DNA from: Planctomycetota bacterium
GTDB lineage: Bacteria > Planctomycetota > UBA1135 > UBA2386
Length of the DNA stretch: 64,000 nt
Assembly: GCA_020638735.1 (NCBI GenBank)
Contig: JACKHZ010000010.1
Span: forward strand, 434,001-498,000
Direction: 5' to 3'
Under the pieces are notes generated by a model that did no database searches, was not told the origin of the DNA, and saw only the letters and a list, made by a program, of their open reading frames with translations. Positions 17,139 through 26,065 of the stretch are shown here, piece after piece. Both the position numbers and the translations under genes were made by a program. Position 1 is the first letter of the stretch. The number at the start of each line of letters is the position of its first letter.

Positions 17139-18077
17139 TCAGCCGTGCTGCGATTCGAGCCAGCGCTCGACCTCGATCGCGGCCATGCAGCCGGTGCCCG
17201 CAGCGGTGACCGCCTGGCGGTAGTAGCTGTCCTGGCAGTCGCCGGCGGCGAACACGCCGGGCACGTTGGTCGCGGTCTTGCCGGGCACGGTCTGGATGTA
17301 GCCGACGTCGTCCATGTCGAGCACACCCTTGAACAGGTCGGTGTTCGGCTTGTGCCCGATCGCCAGGAACAGGCCGTCGGCCTCGACGCTGTTCTTCTCG
17401 CCGGTCTTGCTGTGCGTCAGCTCGAGGCCGGTCACCTTGCCCTTCTCGACGTCGAGCACGTCGGTGACGTTCTGCTCCCAGAGCACCTCGACCTTGGGAT
17501 GCTCCAGCGCGCGCTGGCCCATGATCTTCGACGCGCGCAGCTCGTGGCGGCGCACGACCATGTACACCTTGCTGGCGTACTTGGTCAGGAAGTTGGCTTC
17601 CTCGCACGCCGAGTCGCCGCCGCCGACGACGTAGACCTTCTTGTTCTTGAAGAAGAAGCCGTCGCAGGTGGCGCACGCCGACACGCCGCGGCCCTGCAGC
17701 TTCTTCTCGTTGTCCAGGCCGAGGTAGAGCGCGCTGGCGCCGGTCGAGATGATCAGCGTCTGCGACTCGAACACCTCGCCGCTCTCGGTCTCGACGCGGA
17801 ACGGCCGCTTCGACAGGTCGACCTTGGTGCCCATCACGTCGTGCACCTGGGTGCCGAAGCGGATCGCCTGCTCGCGCAGCGCATCCATCAGCTCCGGGCC
17901 CATGACGCCCTTCGGGAAGCCGGGGTAGTTCTCGACGTCCGACGTGATCGTCAGCTGGCCGCCGGGCTGGTTGCCCGACAGCAGCACGGGGTCGAGGTTG
18001 GCGCGGGCGGCGTAGATGGCCGCGGTGAAGCCTGCGGGGCCGGAGCCGAGGATCAGCGTCTTGTGCGGGGCGGTCAT
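17139..18077 (-). CDS. trxB: Thioredoxin-disulfide reductase
   Basis: 312 aa, the normal length. It reduces thioredoxin with NADPH through FAD and a redox-active disulfide. The FAD-binding GSGPAG is at 11-16, the active-site CATC at 135-138, the NADPH-binding GGGDSACE at about 152-159, and the C-terminal FAD motif is GVFAAGDCQD. All expected residues are present. It is a single-gene unit; a TACGCT box lies ten bases before the ATG. No thioredoxin gene is in the window. Confidence 0.97.
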   Translation of the reverse strand: MTAPHKTLILGSGPAGFTAAIYAARANLDPVLLSGNQPGGQLTITSDVENYPGFPKGVMGPELMDALREQAIRFGTQVHDVMGTKVDLSKRPFRVETESGEVFESQTLIISTGASALYLGLDNEKKLQGRGVSACATCDGFFFKNKKVYVVGGGDSACEEANFLTKYASKVYMVVRRHELRASKIMGQRALEHPKVEVLWEQNVTDVLDVEKGKVTGLELTHSKTGEKNSVEADGLFLAIGHKPNTDLFKGVLDMDDVGYIQTVPGKTATNVPGVFAAGDCQDSYYRQAVTAAGTGCMAAIEVERWLESQHG

Positions 18078-18133
18078 GAGCAGCGGAAGCGTAGCCGTGT
18101 TACGCGCCCTTCTGCATCAGTTCCGACCGGGAA

Positions 18134-18637
18134 TCAACGCGGCGGCTGCGACAGTTCGTAGGCGTGGATGCGGTCGAGGTCGGCAGGCGTCAGCTCGCCG
18201 GGCTCGTACTGTTCGCTCGGTTGCGCGCTCGCCTCGACCGCGCCGCCGCTGCGCTCGACCGGGCGCGCCGCGACGGCTGCGCTGGCGACCAGGTCCACGA
18301 CCAGCCGGCCGCGTTCGCGCACGACGACGAACTCGCCGCGGGCGCCGTTCTCGTTGGGATCGAGCACGCGCACGTGGAAGCGCCAGTCGTCCTGCACGGC
18401 GCCCAGCACCTGCAGCGGGTGGCGGTTGGCGACGCGGTCCCACGGCAGCTGCTCGAGCACGGCGCGCGACTCGGCGGTCAGCAGTTCGCGGCACGCGCGC
18501 TCGTCGCGCTGCTGCAGCGCCTGCTGGAACGACTCGAAGGCGCGGATCGCCGCGTCGCAGCGGGCCGCGGCGCGGTCGCCGTTGCAGGCGGTCAGGGTCG
18601 CAGCGAGCAGCAGCAGGCCGGAGAAGCGCCGTTCCAT
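18134..18637 (-). CDS. Small lipoprotein, NTF2-like, 167 aa
   Basis: The ATG at 18637 gives MERRFSGLLLLAATLTAC, a lipoprotein signal with lipobox LTAC. Residues 25-120 (FESFQQALQQRDERACRELL to RGRLVVDLVA) fit a DUF4440/NTF2-like cone: an amphipathic helix, an 'LTAES' turn and strands ending with a basic hairpin. The C-terminal 45 residues are Pro/Glu-rich and probably disordered. Role unknown. It lies downstream of trxB's start region and divergent from the large exported protein at 18701. Confidence 0.65.
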   Translation of the reverse strand: MERRFSGLLLLAATLTACNGDRAAARCDAAIRAFESFQQALQQRDERACRELLTAESRAVLEQLPWDRVANRHPLQVLGAVQDDWRFHVRVLDPNENGARGEFVVVRERGRLVVDLVASAAVAARPVERSGGAVEASAQPSEQYEPGELTPADLDRIHAYELSQPPR

Positions 18638-18700
18638 GTGGCGATCATCGGCATGTCCCGGGGCGGGACTGGAGCCATGCCAACGGGCATACTGCGCGCC

Positions 18701-20536
18701 ATGCCCGCCACGAACCGCCTCCTGGCCAGCGCGTTCGCCGTCGCCGTCGCGGCGACGACGGCGGCGAAGAACGCTGCGGCGCAGGGCCCTGGCGAGGCGC
18801 GGCGGCCGACGTTCTTCCGCGTCGTCGATGCCGAGGGACAGGCGCTGGCGGACGCCGAGGTGTCGGTCGTCGGCGGGTTGCCGCACTTGTCGCAGACGGT
18901 CGTCTGGCCCGACGTGCAGCGCGTCGCCACCGACCGGCGCGGCCGCGCCATCGCCAAGCTGCGCGAAGACTACTGCTACGTTGCCTGGGTCGTCGGGCCG
19001 GCGCGAGAGCGCGGGGTCCGGCTCTGCGGCGACGCGCCCGGCTACTTCTCGGCGGGTGCGCTGCTCGAGATCGAGTGCCGTCAGGAGAACGCACCCGAGC
19101 GGTTCGACCTGCCCGGGTTCGAAGCGTGGGCCGATCACGCGCCGCTGCGGCTGGTGGCGATGACCGCCGCGCCCGGCGACGAGGTCGAGCTCGCGCCGCG
19201 CGCCGACGGCGGGTTCGACGTGCCGCTCGGCCCTTACGACGTGCTCGAGGTGCGGCTCCCTGACGGCGCGCCGCTGTGGTCGACGCGGCGGTCGGGGGAC
19301 GTGGCGCTGCCGCCGCCGGCGCGGCTGTCGGTGCGCGTCGTCGACGAGCGCGGGGCGCCGCTCGCCGGCGTCGAGATCCTCCATCGCGTCGCGCGGCTCC
19401 CAGGCTGGCCGTTCGACGGCTTCCAGGGCGTGGGCATGGACCGCACCCGCACGCTCGGCAGGACCGACGCCGAGGGCCGGTGTGAGGTGGTGGTGCCGTA
19501 CGACGGTTCGCCGCTGCAGCAGCCGAAGGCCGACCTGCTGCTGCTGGCGCGGGCGGAGGGCCGGCCGGTGGTCGCCGGCGGCATCTGGAACGACACCCGC
19601 TTCGTCGACGACCGCCGCGTCGCTGCCTTCGAAGGCGACGAGCTGGTGTTCACCTGCAAGCCGCTGGCGCCGCTGGTCGGCGTCGCGCCCGGCGCGCCGC
19701 GCGGCACGGTCGTGCACCTCGGCGCGGTCTGCAAGCTCTTCATGCGCGGCACCGGCTACCTGCACGACCAGCGTGCGTTCACGGCTGCGGTCAGCGCCAA
19801 CGGTCGCTTCGAACTCGCGGACGTGCCCGCCGACCTGCACGCGTGCCTGCTGACGTTCGTGCCGCCGCCGGACAGCGACTGGCAGCCGCCGCTGTTCCCG
19901 CCGCAGCCGGGCCGCAGCCTGCCTCCGGAGCTGGTGCCGTCGGCTGACGGCCACGTGGCGCCGATCCCGTTCGGCGCGAGCACGCTGCGCGTGCTCGACG
20001 TCGGCGGCGGGCCGGCGCTTGGCGCGGTGGCCTTCGTCACGCCGAGCGATCGCCATGGCGTGCTGACGCGCGACGCGGTCCGGCGCGTGCCGCTCGGCAG
20101 CCGCGGCGATGCGCGCCTCGACCTGCTGCCCGGTAGCTGGGTGGTCGTGGTCGTCACGCAGCGCGCCTACGGCTTCGTGCTGTTCGAAGCGGAGCCGACC
20201 GGAGCGGACGTTCGCCTGCAGCTGCAGCCGATGGCGACGATGGCCGTCGCGCTCGTCGATCGCGACGGTCAGCCGGTCGTCGGGGCGCGCTTGCGTTCGC
20301 GGGGCTCGTCCACTCGCGGCGCCGAGGACGCGGCGCAGACGATCCTGCAGAGCCTGCGCGGGTCGAGCCGCGTCGCCTGGGGCGGCCTGCGGACCGACGC
20401 CGACGGGGCCCTGACGATCCCGTTCCTGCCGGTGGACGGGGTGACGCAGCGCCTCGACCTGCGTTGGGACGGACGGACCTCGGAGGAGTTCACCTTGGAG
20501 GCCGGCGCCGCGGTCGAGGTGCGCGAGAAGCGCTGA
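18701..20536 (+). CDS. Exported multi-domain beta protein, 611 aa
   Basis: The ATG at 18701 gives a signal peptide ending AAAQ (about residue 28); an upstream ATG at 18677 adds eight residues. The mature chain contains several segments of the carboxypeptidase-regulatory or Ig-like type: FRVVDAEGQALADAEVSVVGG, LSVRVVDERGAPLAGVEIL and MAVALVDRDGQPVVGARL, each a strand, an acidic-Gly turn and a strand. These recur about every 200 residues. Such domains occur in surface or periplasmic proteins. No catalytic motif was found. Confidence 0.72.
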   Translation: MPATNRLLASAFAVAVAATTAAKNAAAQGPGEARRPTFFRVVDAEGQALADAEVSVVGGLPHLSQTVVWPDVQRVATDRRGRAIAKLREDYCYVAWVVGPARERGVRLCGDAPGYFSAGALLEIECRQENAPERFDLPGFEAWADHAPLRLVAMTAAPGDEVELAPRADGGFDVPLGPYDVLEVRLPDGAPLWSTRRSGDVALPPPARLSVRVVDERGAPLAGVEILHRVARLPGWPFDGFQGVGMDRTRTLGRTDAEGRCEVVVPYDGSPLQQPKADLLLLARAEGRPVVAGGIWNDTRFVDDRRVAAFEGDELVFTCKPLAPLVGVAPGAPRGTVVHLGAVCKLFMRGTGYLHDQRAFTAAVSANGRFELADVPADLHACLLTFVPPPDSDWQPPLFPPQPGRSLPPELVPSADGHVAPIPFGASTLRVLDVGGGPALGAVAFVTPSDRHGVLTRDAVRRVPLGSRGDARLDLLPGSWVVVVVTQRAYGFVLFEAEPTGADVRLQLQPMATMAVALVDRDGQPVVGARLRSRGSSTRGAEDAAQTILQSLRGSSRVAWGGLRTDADGALTIPFLPVDGVTQRLDLRWDGRTSEEFTLEAGAAVEVREKR

Positions 20537-20543
20537 GCCGGGC

Positions 20544-20571
20544 TTGCTCGCCGTGCCGTCCGGGGTATGCC
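20544..20571 (+). promoter_or_regulatory. Promoter TTGCTC-N16-TATGCC
   Basis: A -35-like TTGCTC (20544-20549) and a -10-like TATGCC (20566-20571) with 16-base spacing. The -10 ends six bases before the ATG at 20578, so the transcript would be leaderless or nearly so. Confidence 0.5.
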
Positions 20572-20577
20572 GTCAGC

Positions 20578-21492
20578 ATGGCCGACAGCTTTCGCTCGCT
20601 GCCCGGAGTCGCCGACGTGACGTGGGTGCGCGGCGCCGCGGCCGGCGACGCCGCCCCGACGCTGCTGCTCGAGGTGCCGCACGGCGCGACGCGCGCCGTC
20701 GACTTCGACGACCTGCGCGCGGCGCTGCGCGGCGACTACGCAGCCGACCTGCGCGACTTCTTCTACGTCAACACCGACGTCGGCGCGCCCGAGTTGGCGA
20801 CGGCGATCGCGCGGGACGTCGTCGCGGCGCGGCCCGATCGCGCGGCGCTGGTCGTGCGTTGCCTGATGCCGCGCACCTTCCTCGACACCAACCGGGTCGT
20901 CGATCCTGCCGCTGCGGCGCGTCCGTCGGCGGTCGGCGAGATGACGCCCGGGCTGATGCCGTGGGTCGTCGACGAACACGACCGCGCGCTGCTGCTCGAG
21001 CGCTACGCCGCCTACCGACAATTGACGACCGACGCGTTCGACGTGGTCTGCGGCGGCGGCGGTCGCGGCCTGTGCGTGCACAGCTACGCGCCGCGCAGCG
21101 TCGCGGTCGACGTCGACCGCGACATCGTCGGCAGCCTGCGCGCCGCCTACGCGCCCGACAAGGTGGCGACGTGGGCGCTGCGCTCCCCGGTCGACCTGAT
21201 CACCGACGCGCCCGACGGCGCGGCGATGGCCGACGGCGCGTTGGCCGCGGCGGTCGAACGCGAGATGGCCGCGCGCGATGTCGGCGTCGTGCGCAACGGC
21301 GCCTATTCGTTGTTCCCGTCGACGATGGCGTTCCTGCATGCGCAACGCCACCCGGGCCGCACGCTGTGCTTCGAGGTGCGGCGCGACCTGCTCTGCGACT
21401 TCGTGCCGTTCGTCGAGCTCGCGGTCGACGGGGCGCGCGTGGCGAAGGTCGCGACGGCGTTCTCGCGGGCGCTGCTGGAGGTGTTGCCGTGA
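20578..21492 (+). CDS. N-formylglutamate amidohydrolase family protein, 304 aa
   Basis: The fold matches N-formylglutamate amidohydrolases, zinc enzymes that release formate from N-formylglutamate in histidine breakdown. An early LLEVPHGA holds the conserved PHG. The next conserved blocks are NTDVGAPELA and LMPRTFLDTNR (Arg and Asp-Thr-Asn). VHSYAPRS and LCFEVRRDLLC follow. Length fits the family. No histidine-utilisation genes are nearby, so the substrate may differ. Its stop codon is at 21490-21492; the corA start is 112 bases downstream, and the region between is open in two frames. Confidence 0.72.
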   Translation: MADSFRSLPGVADVTWVRGAAAGDAAPTLLLEVPHGATRAVDFDDLRAALRGDYAADLRDFFYVNTDVGAPELATAIARDVVAARPDRAALVVRCLMPRTFLDTNRVVDPAAAARPSAVGEMTPGLMPWVVDEHDRALLLERYAAYRQLTTDAFDVVCGGGGRGLCVHSYAPRSVAVDVDRDIVGSLRAAYAPDKVATWALRSPVDLITDAPDGAAMADGALAAAVEREMAARDVGVVRNGAYSLFPSTMAFLHAQRHPGRTLCFEVRRDLLCDFVPFVELAVDGARVAKVATAFSRALLEVLP

Positions 21493-21603
21493 GTGACGAA
21501 CCGCACCCGGCCGACCCGTCGCCGGACGATCCGCGGCCCGACGACCTGTTGGCCGGCGATCCTGCGGCGGCCGCGGCGGAGGACGCGGGCGCGCTGCCGC
21601 CCG

Positions 21604-22689
21604 ATGGCGCGCCGGCCCGCGCCGCGCAAGCGCCGCCGCCGTCGTCGCCGTTCGCGCGCGCCGGTCGGCTCCGCGCCCGGCATCCTGACCGTCGACCCCG
21701 ACGCGCTGGCGTCCAAGGTGCACGTCATCGGCTTCGGTCCGATGGAGCTGCTCGAGGAGTCGGCGTGCGATCTGCGTCGGCTCTCCGAACTGCGGCAGCG
21801 GCACGCGGTGGTCTGGATCCAGGTGCGCGGCCTCGGCGACGTCGAGCTGCTGCGCCGCCTCGGCGAGATGTTCGAGCTGCACCGCCTGGCGCTGGCCGAC
21901 GTCGCCAACGTGCAGCAACGCGCCAAGGTCGAGGACTACGGCCCGCACGAGTTCGTCGTCGCGCGACAGGTTTCGCCGGCGCCCGACCAGGACACCGAGC
22001 AGTTCGCGATGTTCGTCGGCAAGGGCTTCGTGCTGTCGTTCCAGGAGCGCGCCGAGGACTGCTTCGAGATGGTGCGGCGGCGGCTGTTCGACGCGCAGGG
22101 GATGATGCGGCAGCGCGGCAGCGACTACCTCGCCTACGCGCTGCTCGACTCGGTGGTGGATTCGTACTTCCCGCTGCTGGAGCAGGTCAGTGATCGCCTG
22201 CAGAGCATCGAGGACGAGCTGCTCGACGTCGTCGAGAGCCAGTCGAAGCGCGTGCTCGGCGAGCTGCACGAGTGTCGCCGCGTGCTGGCCAGCCTGCGTC
22301 GCGCGCTGTGGCCGCTGCGCGAGGCGACCGGCGCCCTGTTGCGCGGCGAGTCGCAGCACTTCTCCGCCGACGTGCGGCCCTACCTGCGCGACGTGCACGA
22401 CCACGTCGTGCAGCAGCTCGACCTGCTGGAGAACCACCGCGAGCTGGTCTCCAGTCTGCTCGAGCTGCACCTGTCGCTGGTCAACCAGCGGCTCAACGAG
22501 GTGATGAAGGTGCTGACCATCATCGCCACGATCTTCATCCCGTTGACGTTCATCGTCGGCCTCTACGGCATGAACTTCGACTGGATGCCGGAGACCAAGG
22601 TGTGGTGGGGCTATCCCGTGTGCCTGACGGTGATGGCGGTGATGGCGGCGTTCATGGTGCGCTGGTTCCGCCGGCGCGGCTGGCTGTGA
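21604..22689 (+). CDS. corA: Magnesium/cobalt transporter CorA family protein, 361 aa
   Basis: CorA forms a pentameric divalent-cation channel. The C-terminal end has two membrane helices with the invariant GMN motif in LYGMNFDW near residue 322. A long cytoplasmic domain with helical stalk precedes it (VVDSYFPLLEQVSDRLQSIE; HLSLVNQRLNEVMKVLT). I start at the ATG at 21604, which gives MARRPAPRKRRRR, the Arg-rich opening usual for this branch of CorA proteins, followed by SAPGILTVDP. A GTG at 21493 is also in frame. The other reading frame over 21489-21680 is open and encodes an acidic Pro-rich stretch (see finding). Confidence 0.93.
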   Translation: MARRPAPRKRRRRRRRSRAPVGSAPGILTVDPDALASKVHVIGFGPMELLEESACDLRRLSELRQRHAVVWIQVRGLGDVELLRRLGEMFELHRLALADVANVQQRAKVEDYGPHEFVVARQVSPAPDQDTEQFAMFVGKGFVLSFQERAEDCFEMVRRRLFDAQGMMRQRGSDYLAYALLDSVVDSYFPLLEQVSDRLQSIEDELLDVVESQSKRVLGELHECRRVLASLRRALWPLREATGALLRGESQHFSADVRPYLRDVHDHVVQQLDLLENHRELVSSLLELHLSLVNQRLNEVMKVLTIIATIFIPLTFIVGLYGMNFDWMPETKVWWGYPVCLTVMAVMAAFMVRWFRRRGWL

Positions 22690-22830
22690 GCTTCGTCGTG
22701 CGTCGCCCCGACGCGGACCGCGGCGCGGCGACGCTGCCGGAGATCTACCGGCTCCCCATCGAACGGTCGTCGGCGTCGTGGCGGTACCGTGCTTGCTGAG
22801 CGCGGCGCCGTGTTGCCCGAAGCGTCCCCC

Positions 22831-24633
22831 GTGCGCGCCACCCGGCGCTTCGCCGCGGCGTTGTTCCTCGTAGGCGTCACGATCGTCGCCGCGCCGGCGC
22901 CCGCCCAGCAACGTTGGCGCTTGCCGGCCGGCGGCAGCGCGGTGTTCGAGGCCGCGGAGCAGCTGCGCTGGTATCCGGTCGCGGATCCGAAGCGGCGTCC
23001 CGCCAAGCCGACGTCGCAGGCGCCGTACGCGACGATGCTGTTCGCCAGCGAGCTCGACGACGACCAGCTCCGGCTGCGGGTGACGCCGACCGACGTGCGC
23101 TGGATCGCGCCGGCGGTGGCGTTCGACCTCGGAGTCACCGGCCGCTGTCGGCTCGACGAGCGCTTCGAATGGGTCGAGGAGTTCGGGCACCTGCGGTTGC
23201 GCGGCGCTGCCGGGCCCGTCGCCGAGGACGGCACGCAGACGATCGAGCTGCAGCTGGAGACCGAGGCGCCGAAGGGGGGTGAGCTGCCGGACCGCGTGTT
23301 CGCCGCCTGGCTCGAACGGGTGCGGCACCTCGACGCACGCGGCCGGCTGGTGGTGACGCGCCGCATCGACGCGCAGCGGGGCGTGGTCGCGGAGTTCACG
23401 TCGCAGCTCGAGCTCGATTGCGTGCGGGGGCCGGATGACGAACGACTTCGGCTGGAGCTCGAGCAGCGCTGGACCCTCGCCGAGCTCCGGGACAACCGCG
23501 GCGCCGGCTTCGGCGGGCGCGTCGCCGACGCGGTGCGGCGCGCGGCAGGCTGGATCCACGCCGCGCTGGCGCGGGGCACGCGCTGGGATCGCGTCCGTGA
23601 GACGAGCCAATCGCAAGGGGCGGGCGCCTGGGCGTTGATGCTGTTGGCCCTGTTGCACGCCGAATACGACGCCGGCGACACGGTGGTGCGGGCGCGGCTC
23701 AACCAGGTGCGGCGCGCGGAGCTGACGCAGACCTACTCGTTGTCGCTCGCGATCCTGTTGCTGGAGAAGCTGTACGCGCCGCGTGGCGAACGCGACGCGC
23801 TCATCACCGGGGCGATGAAGCACTCGGCGCCGCGGCAGCCGGGCGCCGAGGATCGGGCGCTGCTCGAGGAATGGACGAAGCGGCTGCTCGCCAATCGCGA
23901 CCGCGATGTCGATCGCGCCTACGTGTCGCGTTGGAGCTACAGCGGCAACGGCTATGACAACAGCAACACGCAGTTCGCCTTGCTCGCGCTGCACTCGGCG
24001 GCGCTGTGCGGTGTCGAGATCTCGCGCGGTGTCTGGCACTCGGCCGCGCAGCACCTGCTGACCGCCCAGACGCCGACAGAGGGCAAGGCGGTGCGCCTGC
24101 AGCTGATTCCGCACCGCGACGCGCGCGAGGCGGGGGCGCCGCGGCTGCTGGATCGCAGCGCGCCGACGGCGACCGCGCGGGGCTTCAGCTATCGCGGTGC
24201 CGACGAGATCCCCTACGGGGCGATGACCTGCGCCGGCATCTCCGGTTCGACGTTGTGCATCGCCAACCTCACCGGCGACGACGGCAAGCAGGCCGCCGAG
24301 TGTGCGGCGCTGCAGCAGACGTTGCGCGACGGCTTCGCTTGGCTGGCGCGCCATCGCACGCTTCGGCGCGTCGCCGGCGACGAGGTCGGTCACCACGACT
24401 ACTGGTACTACTACTGGCTCTACAGCCTCGAGCGTGCTTGCGAGCTGTCGCAGACGGCGTGGATCGGCGAGTGGGACTGGTACAACGACGGCGCCGAGCT
24501 GCTGCTCGCGTCGCAGCGCGACGACGGCAGCTGGGGTGGCGAGGTCGACACGAGCTTCGCGCTGTTGTTCCTCAAGCAGGCGCAGCTGCCGGTTATCACA
24601 GGTCTGCGCAACGCGCCGCGTCGCGGTCGGTGA
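22831..24633 (+). CDS. Exported alpha/alpha-toroid protein, paralogue B, about 600 aa
   Basis: Related along its length to the protein at 8774-10555. Shared landmarks are an N-terminal beta region, YDNSNTQFALLALHSAALCGVE, YYYWLYSLERACELS, WDWYNDGAELLLASQRDDGSW and FALLFLKQAQLPVITG. GTG at 22831 gives MRATRRFAAALFLVG and a signal peptide cut after PAPAQQ; GTGs at 22810 and 22789 are alternatives. The mature half has helix pairs of the terpenoid-cyclase/prenyltransferase toroid, but I see no DxDD acid or zinc-ligand set. It overlaps the convergent methyltransferase gene by 38 bases. Function unknown. Confidence 0.77.
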   Translation: MRATRRFAAALFLVGVTIVAAPAPAQQRWRLPAGGSAVFEAAEQLRWYPVADPKRRPAKPTSQAPYATMLFASELDDDQLRLRVTPTDVRWIAPAVAFDLGVTGRCRLDERFEWVEEFGHLRLRGAAGPVAEDGTQTIELQLETEAPKGGELPDRVFAAWLERVRHLDARGRLVVTRRIDAQRGVVAEFTSQLELDCVRGPDDERLRLELEQRWTLAELRDNRGAGFGGRVADAVRRAAGWIHAALARGTRWDRVRETSQSQGAGAWALMLLALLHAEYDAGDTVVRARLNQVRRAELTQTYSLSLAILLLEKLYAPRGERDALITGAMKHSAPRQPGAEDRALLEEWTKRLLANRDRDVDRAYVSRWSYSGNGYDNSNTQFALLALHSAALCGVEISRGVWHSAAQHLLTAQTPTEGKAVRLQLIPHRDAREAGAPRLLDRSAPTATARGFSYRGADEIPYGAMTCAGISGSTLCIANLTGDDGKQAAECAALQQTLRDGFAWLARHRTLRRVAGDEVGHHDYWYYYWLYSLERACELSQTAWIGEWDWYNDGAELLLASQRDDGSWGGEVDTSFALLFLKQAQLPVITGLRNAPRRGR

Positions 24634-25138
24634 GCGGACGCCGCGCCAGCAGCCGCTGCCGCACCGCGCGCGGCGGCTCGCCGACCGCTCCGCTCCGGTA
24701 GTCGAGCACCTCGAGCCCGTGCGTCGCAGCGAAGTCGCACAGCTCGCCATCGTGCAACAGGAACTCTGGGTTGCGCGGCCTGCCGAAGCGTTCGTTGCCG
24801 GCGGCGAACGTCTCGTAGAGCAGCAGCCCGCCGGGCGCGAGCGACGCCGCGAGCGTCGGCAACAGCGGCCGCCACAGGTAGTCGACGACGACGATCGCGT
24901 CGAACCTGCGGTCGGGCAGCGGCCACGGTGCGTTCTCGAGGTCGGCTTCGAGGATCTCGAGGGACGGGGCGGCGAGCGCGCGCAGCGCCGCGACGTCGCG
25001 ATCGACCGCTGTCACCGCGCAGCCGCGCGCGCCGAACAGCTGCGCGTGACGTCCGCCGCCGGCGGCGACGTCGAGCACGCGCACACCGGCGGGCACGTGA
25101 TCGGCCCAGGCGGCGATGGTTGCGTTCGGTTCGCGCAT
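24596..25138 (-). CDS. Class I SAM-dependent methyltransferase, 180 aa
   Basis: A short Rossmann-fold methyltransferase: motif I VLDVAAGGGRHAQLF (about residues 21-35), motif II-like AVDRDVAAL, and an acidic VVVDYLWRP at the expected place for motif IV. Length fits small TehB/UbiE-like enzymes. Substrate unknown. Its 3' end overlaps the convergent toroid gene by 38 bases. A TACCCT box (25147-25152) ends eight bases before the ATG, with no Shine-Dalgarno sequence. Confidence 0.85.
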   Translation of the reverse strand: MREPNATIAAWADHVPAGVRVLDVAAGGGRHAQLFGARGCAVTAVDRDVAALRALAAPSLEILEADLENAPWPLPDRRFDAIVVVDYLWRPLLPTLAASLAPGGLLLYETFAAGNERFGRPRNPEFLLHDGELCDFAATHGLEVLDYRSGAVGEPPRAVRQRLLARRPLTDRDAARCADL

Positions 25139-25189
25139 GCGTCGGGAGGGTAGCGTGCGTTGTCGAGCCCGTCAGGTGCCGGCACGCTG

Positions 25190-25195
25190 TAGGCT
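25190..25195 (+). promoter_or_regulatory. -10-like box TAGGCT
   Basis: Seven bases before the ATG at 25203; back to back with the TACCCT box (25147-25152) of the divergent methyltransferase. Both imply near-leaderless transcripts. Confidence 0.4.
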
Positions 25196-25202
25196 CCGTT
25201 GC

Positions 25203-26003
25203 ATGTATCCACGCCCGACCGACGCGGAGCTGCCGGCCTTCCTGCGCGCCTACATGGACCACGTGCCCGACGGCGACGTGCTGGCCATGCTCGCCGAGCA
25301 GGGCCGCCACGTCGGCGCGGTGCTGGCGGCGTTGCCGGCCGAACGCGCCAGCCACCGCTACGCGGAGGGCAAGTGGTCGATCGCGCGCCTCATCCAGCAC
25401 GTCATCGACGGCGAGCGGCTGTTCTGCTACCGCGCTTTGTGCATCGCCCGCGGCGACACGCAGTCGCTGCCGGGCTTCGACGAGAACGCTTACGCCGAGC
25501 ACGACGGCAGCGACGCGCGCACGCTCGACAGTCTCTCCGCCGAGCACGCCGCGGTGCGGCGCGCGACGCTGACGCTGTTCGCCGGCTTCGACGCCGCTGC
25601 GCGCGAACGACGCGGCACCGCCAACAACCGGCCCGCGAGCGTTGCGGCGATGCCGTGGATCATCGCCGGCCACGAACGGCACCACCTGCGCATCCTGCAG
25701 CAGCGCTACGACGTCGCGCGTGCCGCCGAGATCGCGCCGGAGGCGCCGTTCGGTCGCCAGCTCTACGACGAGCTCCGCTCGGCCGGGCTGCTGTCGGTGC
25801 TGACGCAGCGCTTCGACTACGCGGCGATCCAGCGGCTCAAGGCCGCCGACCGCGACGGCGTGCTGGCGCTGTTCCCCAAGGCCGAGTTCGCGTTTCGCGA
25901 GCGGCTGCGTGACGAGAGCGCACGGCAGGTCGCCGCGGCGATGGTCGAGGCACGGCGGCAGGACGAACGGCACATGCTGTTCATGCTGTTCGCGATGCTG
26001 TGA
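25203..26003 (+). CDS. DinB-superfamily protein, 266 aa
   Basis: The N-terminal 165 residues read as a DinB/YfiT-like four-helix bundle, a fold that often binds a metal with three histidines. Candidate ligands are the His in LIQHVIDGE and the two in GHERHHLRIL. The usual DinB landmark SIARLIQHVIDGERLFCYR is clear. About 90 extra C-terminal residues form two or three charged helices (AAIQRLKAADRDGVLALF, ARQDERHMLF) not part of the standard domain. Members include thiol-dependent transferases; the substrate cannot be told. It diverges from the methyltransferase gene. Confidence 0.82.
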   Translation: MYPRPTDAELPAFLRAYMDHVPDGDVLAMLAEQGRHVGAVLAALPAERASHRYAEGKWSIARLIQHVIDGERLFCYRALCIARGDTQSLPGFDENAYAEHDGSDARTLDSLSAEHAAVRRATLTLFAGFDAAARERRGTANNRPASVAAMPWIIAGHERHHLRILQQRYDVARAAEIAPEAPFGRQLYDELRSAGLLSVLTQRFDYAAIQRLKAADRDGVLALFPKAEFAFRERLRDESARQVAAAMVEARRQDERHMLFMLFAML

Positions 26004-26065
26004 GCCGGGCCGGCGTTACCGGATCGCGGTCGTCGGCTATCTGCGCCCGTCTCCGGGAGAAGCCC

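Noticed and set aside
20269..24750. A 1493-codon minus-strand open frame opposite several genes
   Set aside because: It has the Arg/Ala/His/Gln-rich composition of antisense frames in 70% GC DNA and covers recognised plus-strand genes (amidohydrolase, CorA, toroid protein).
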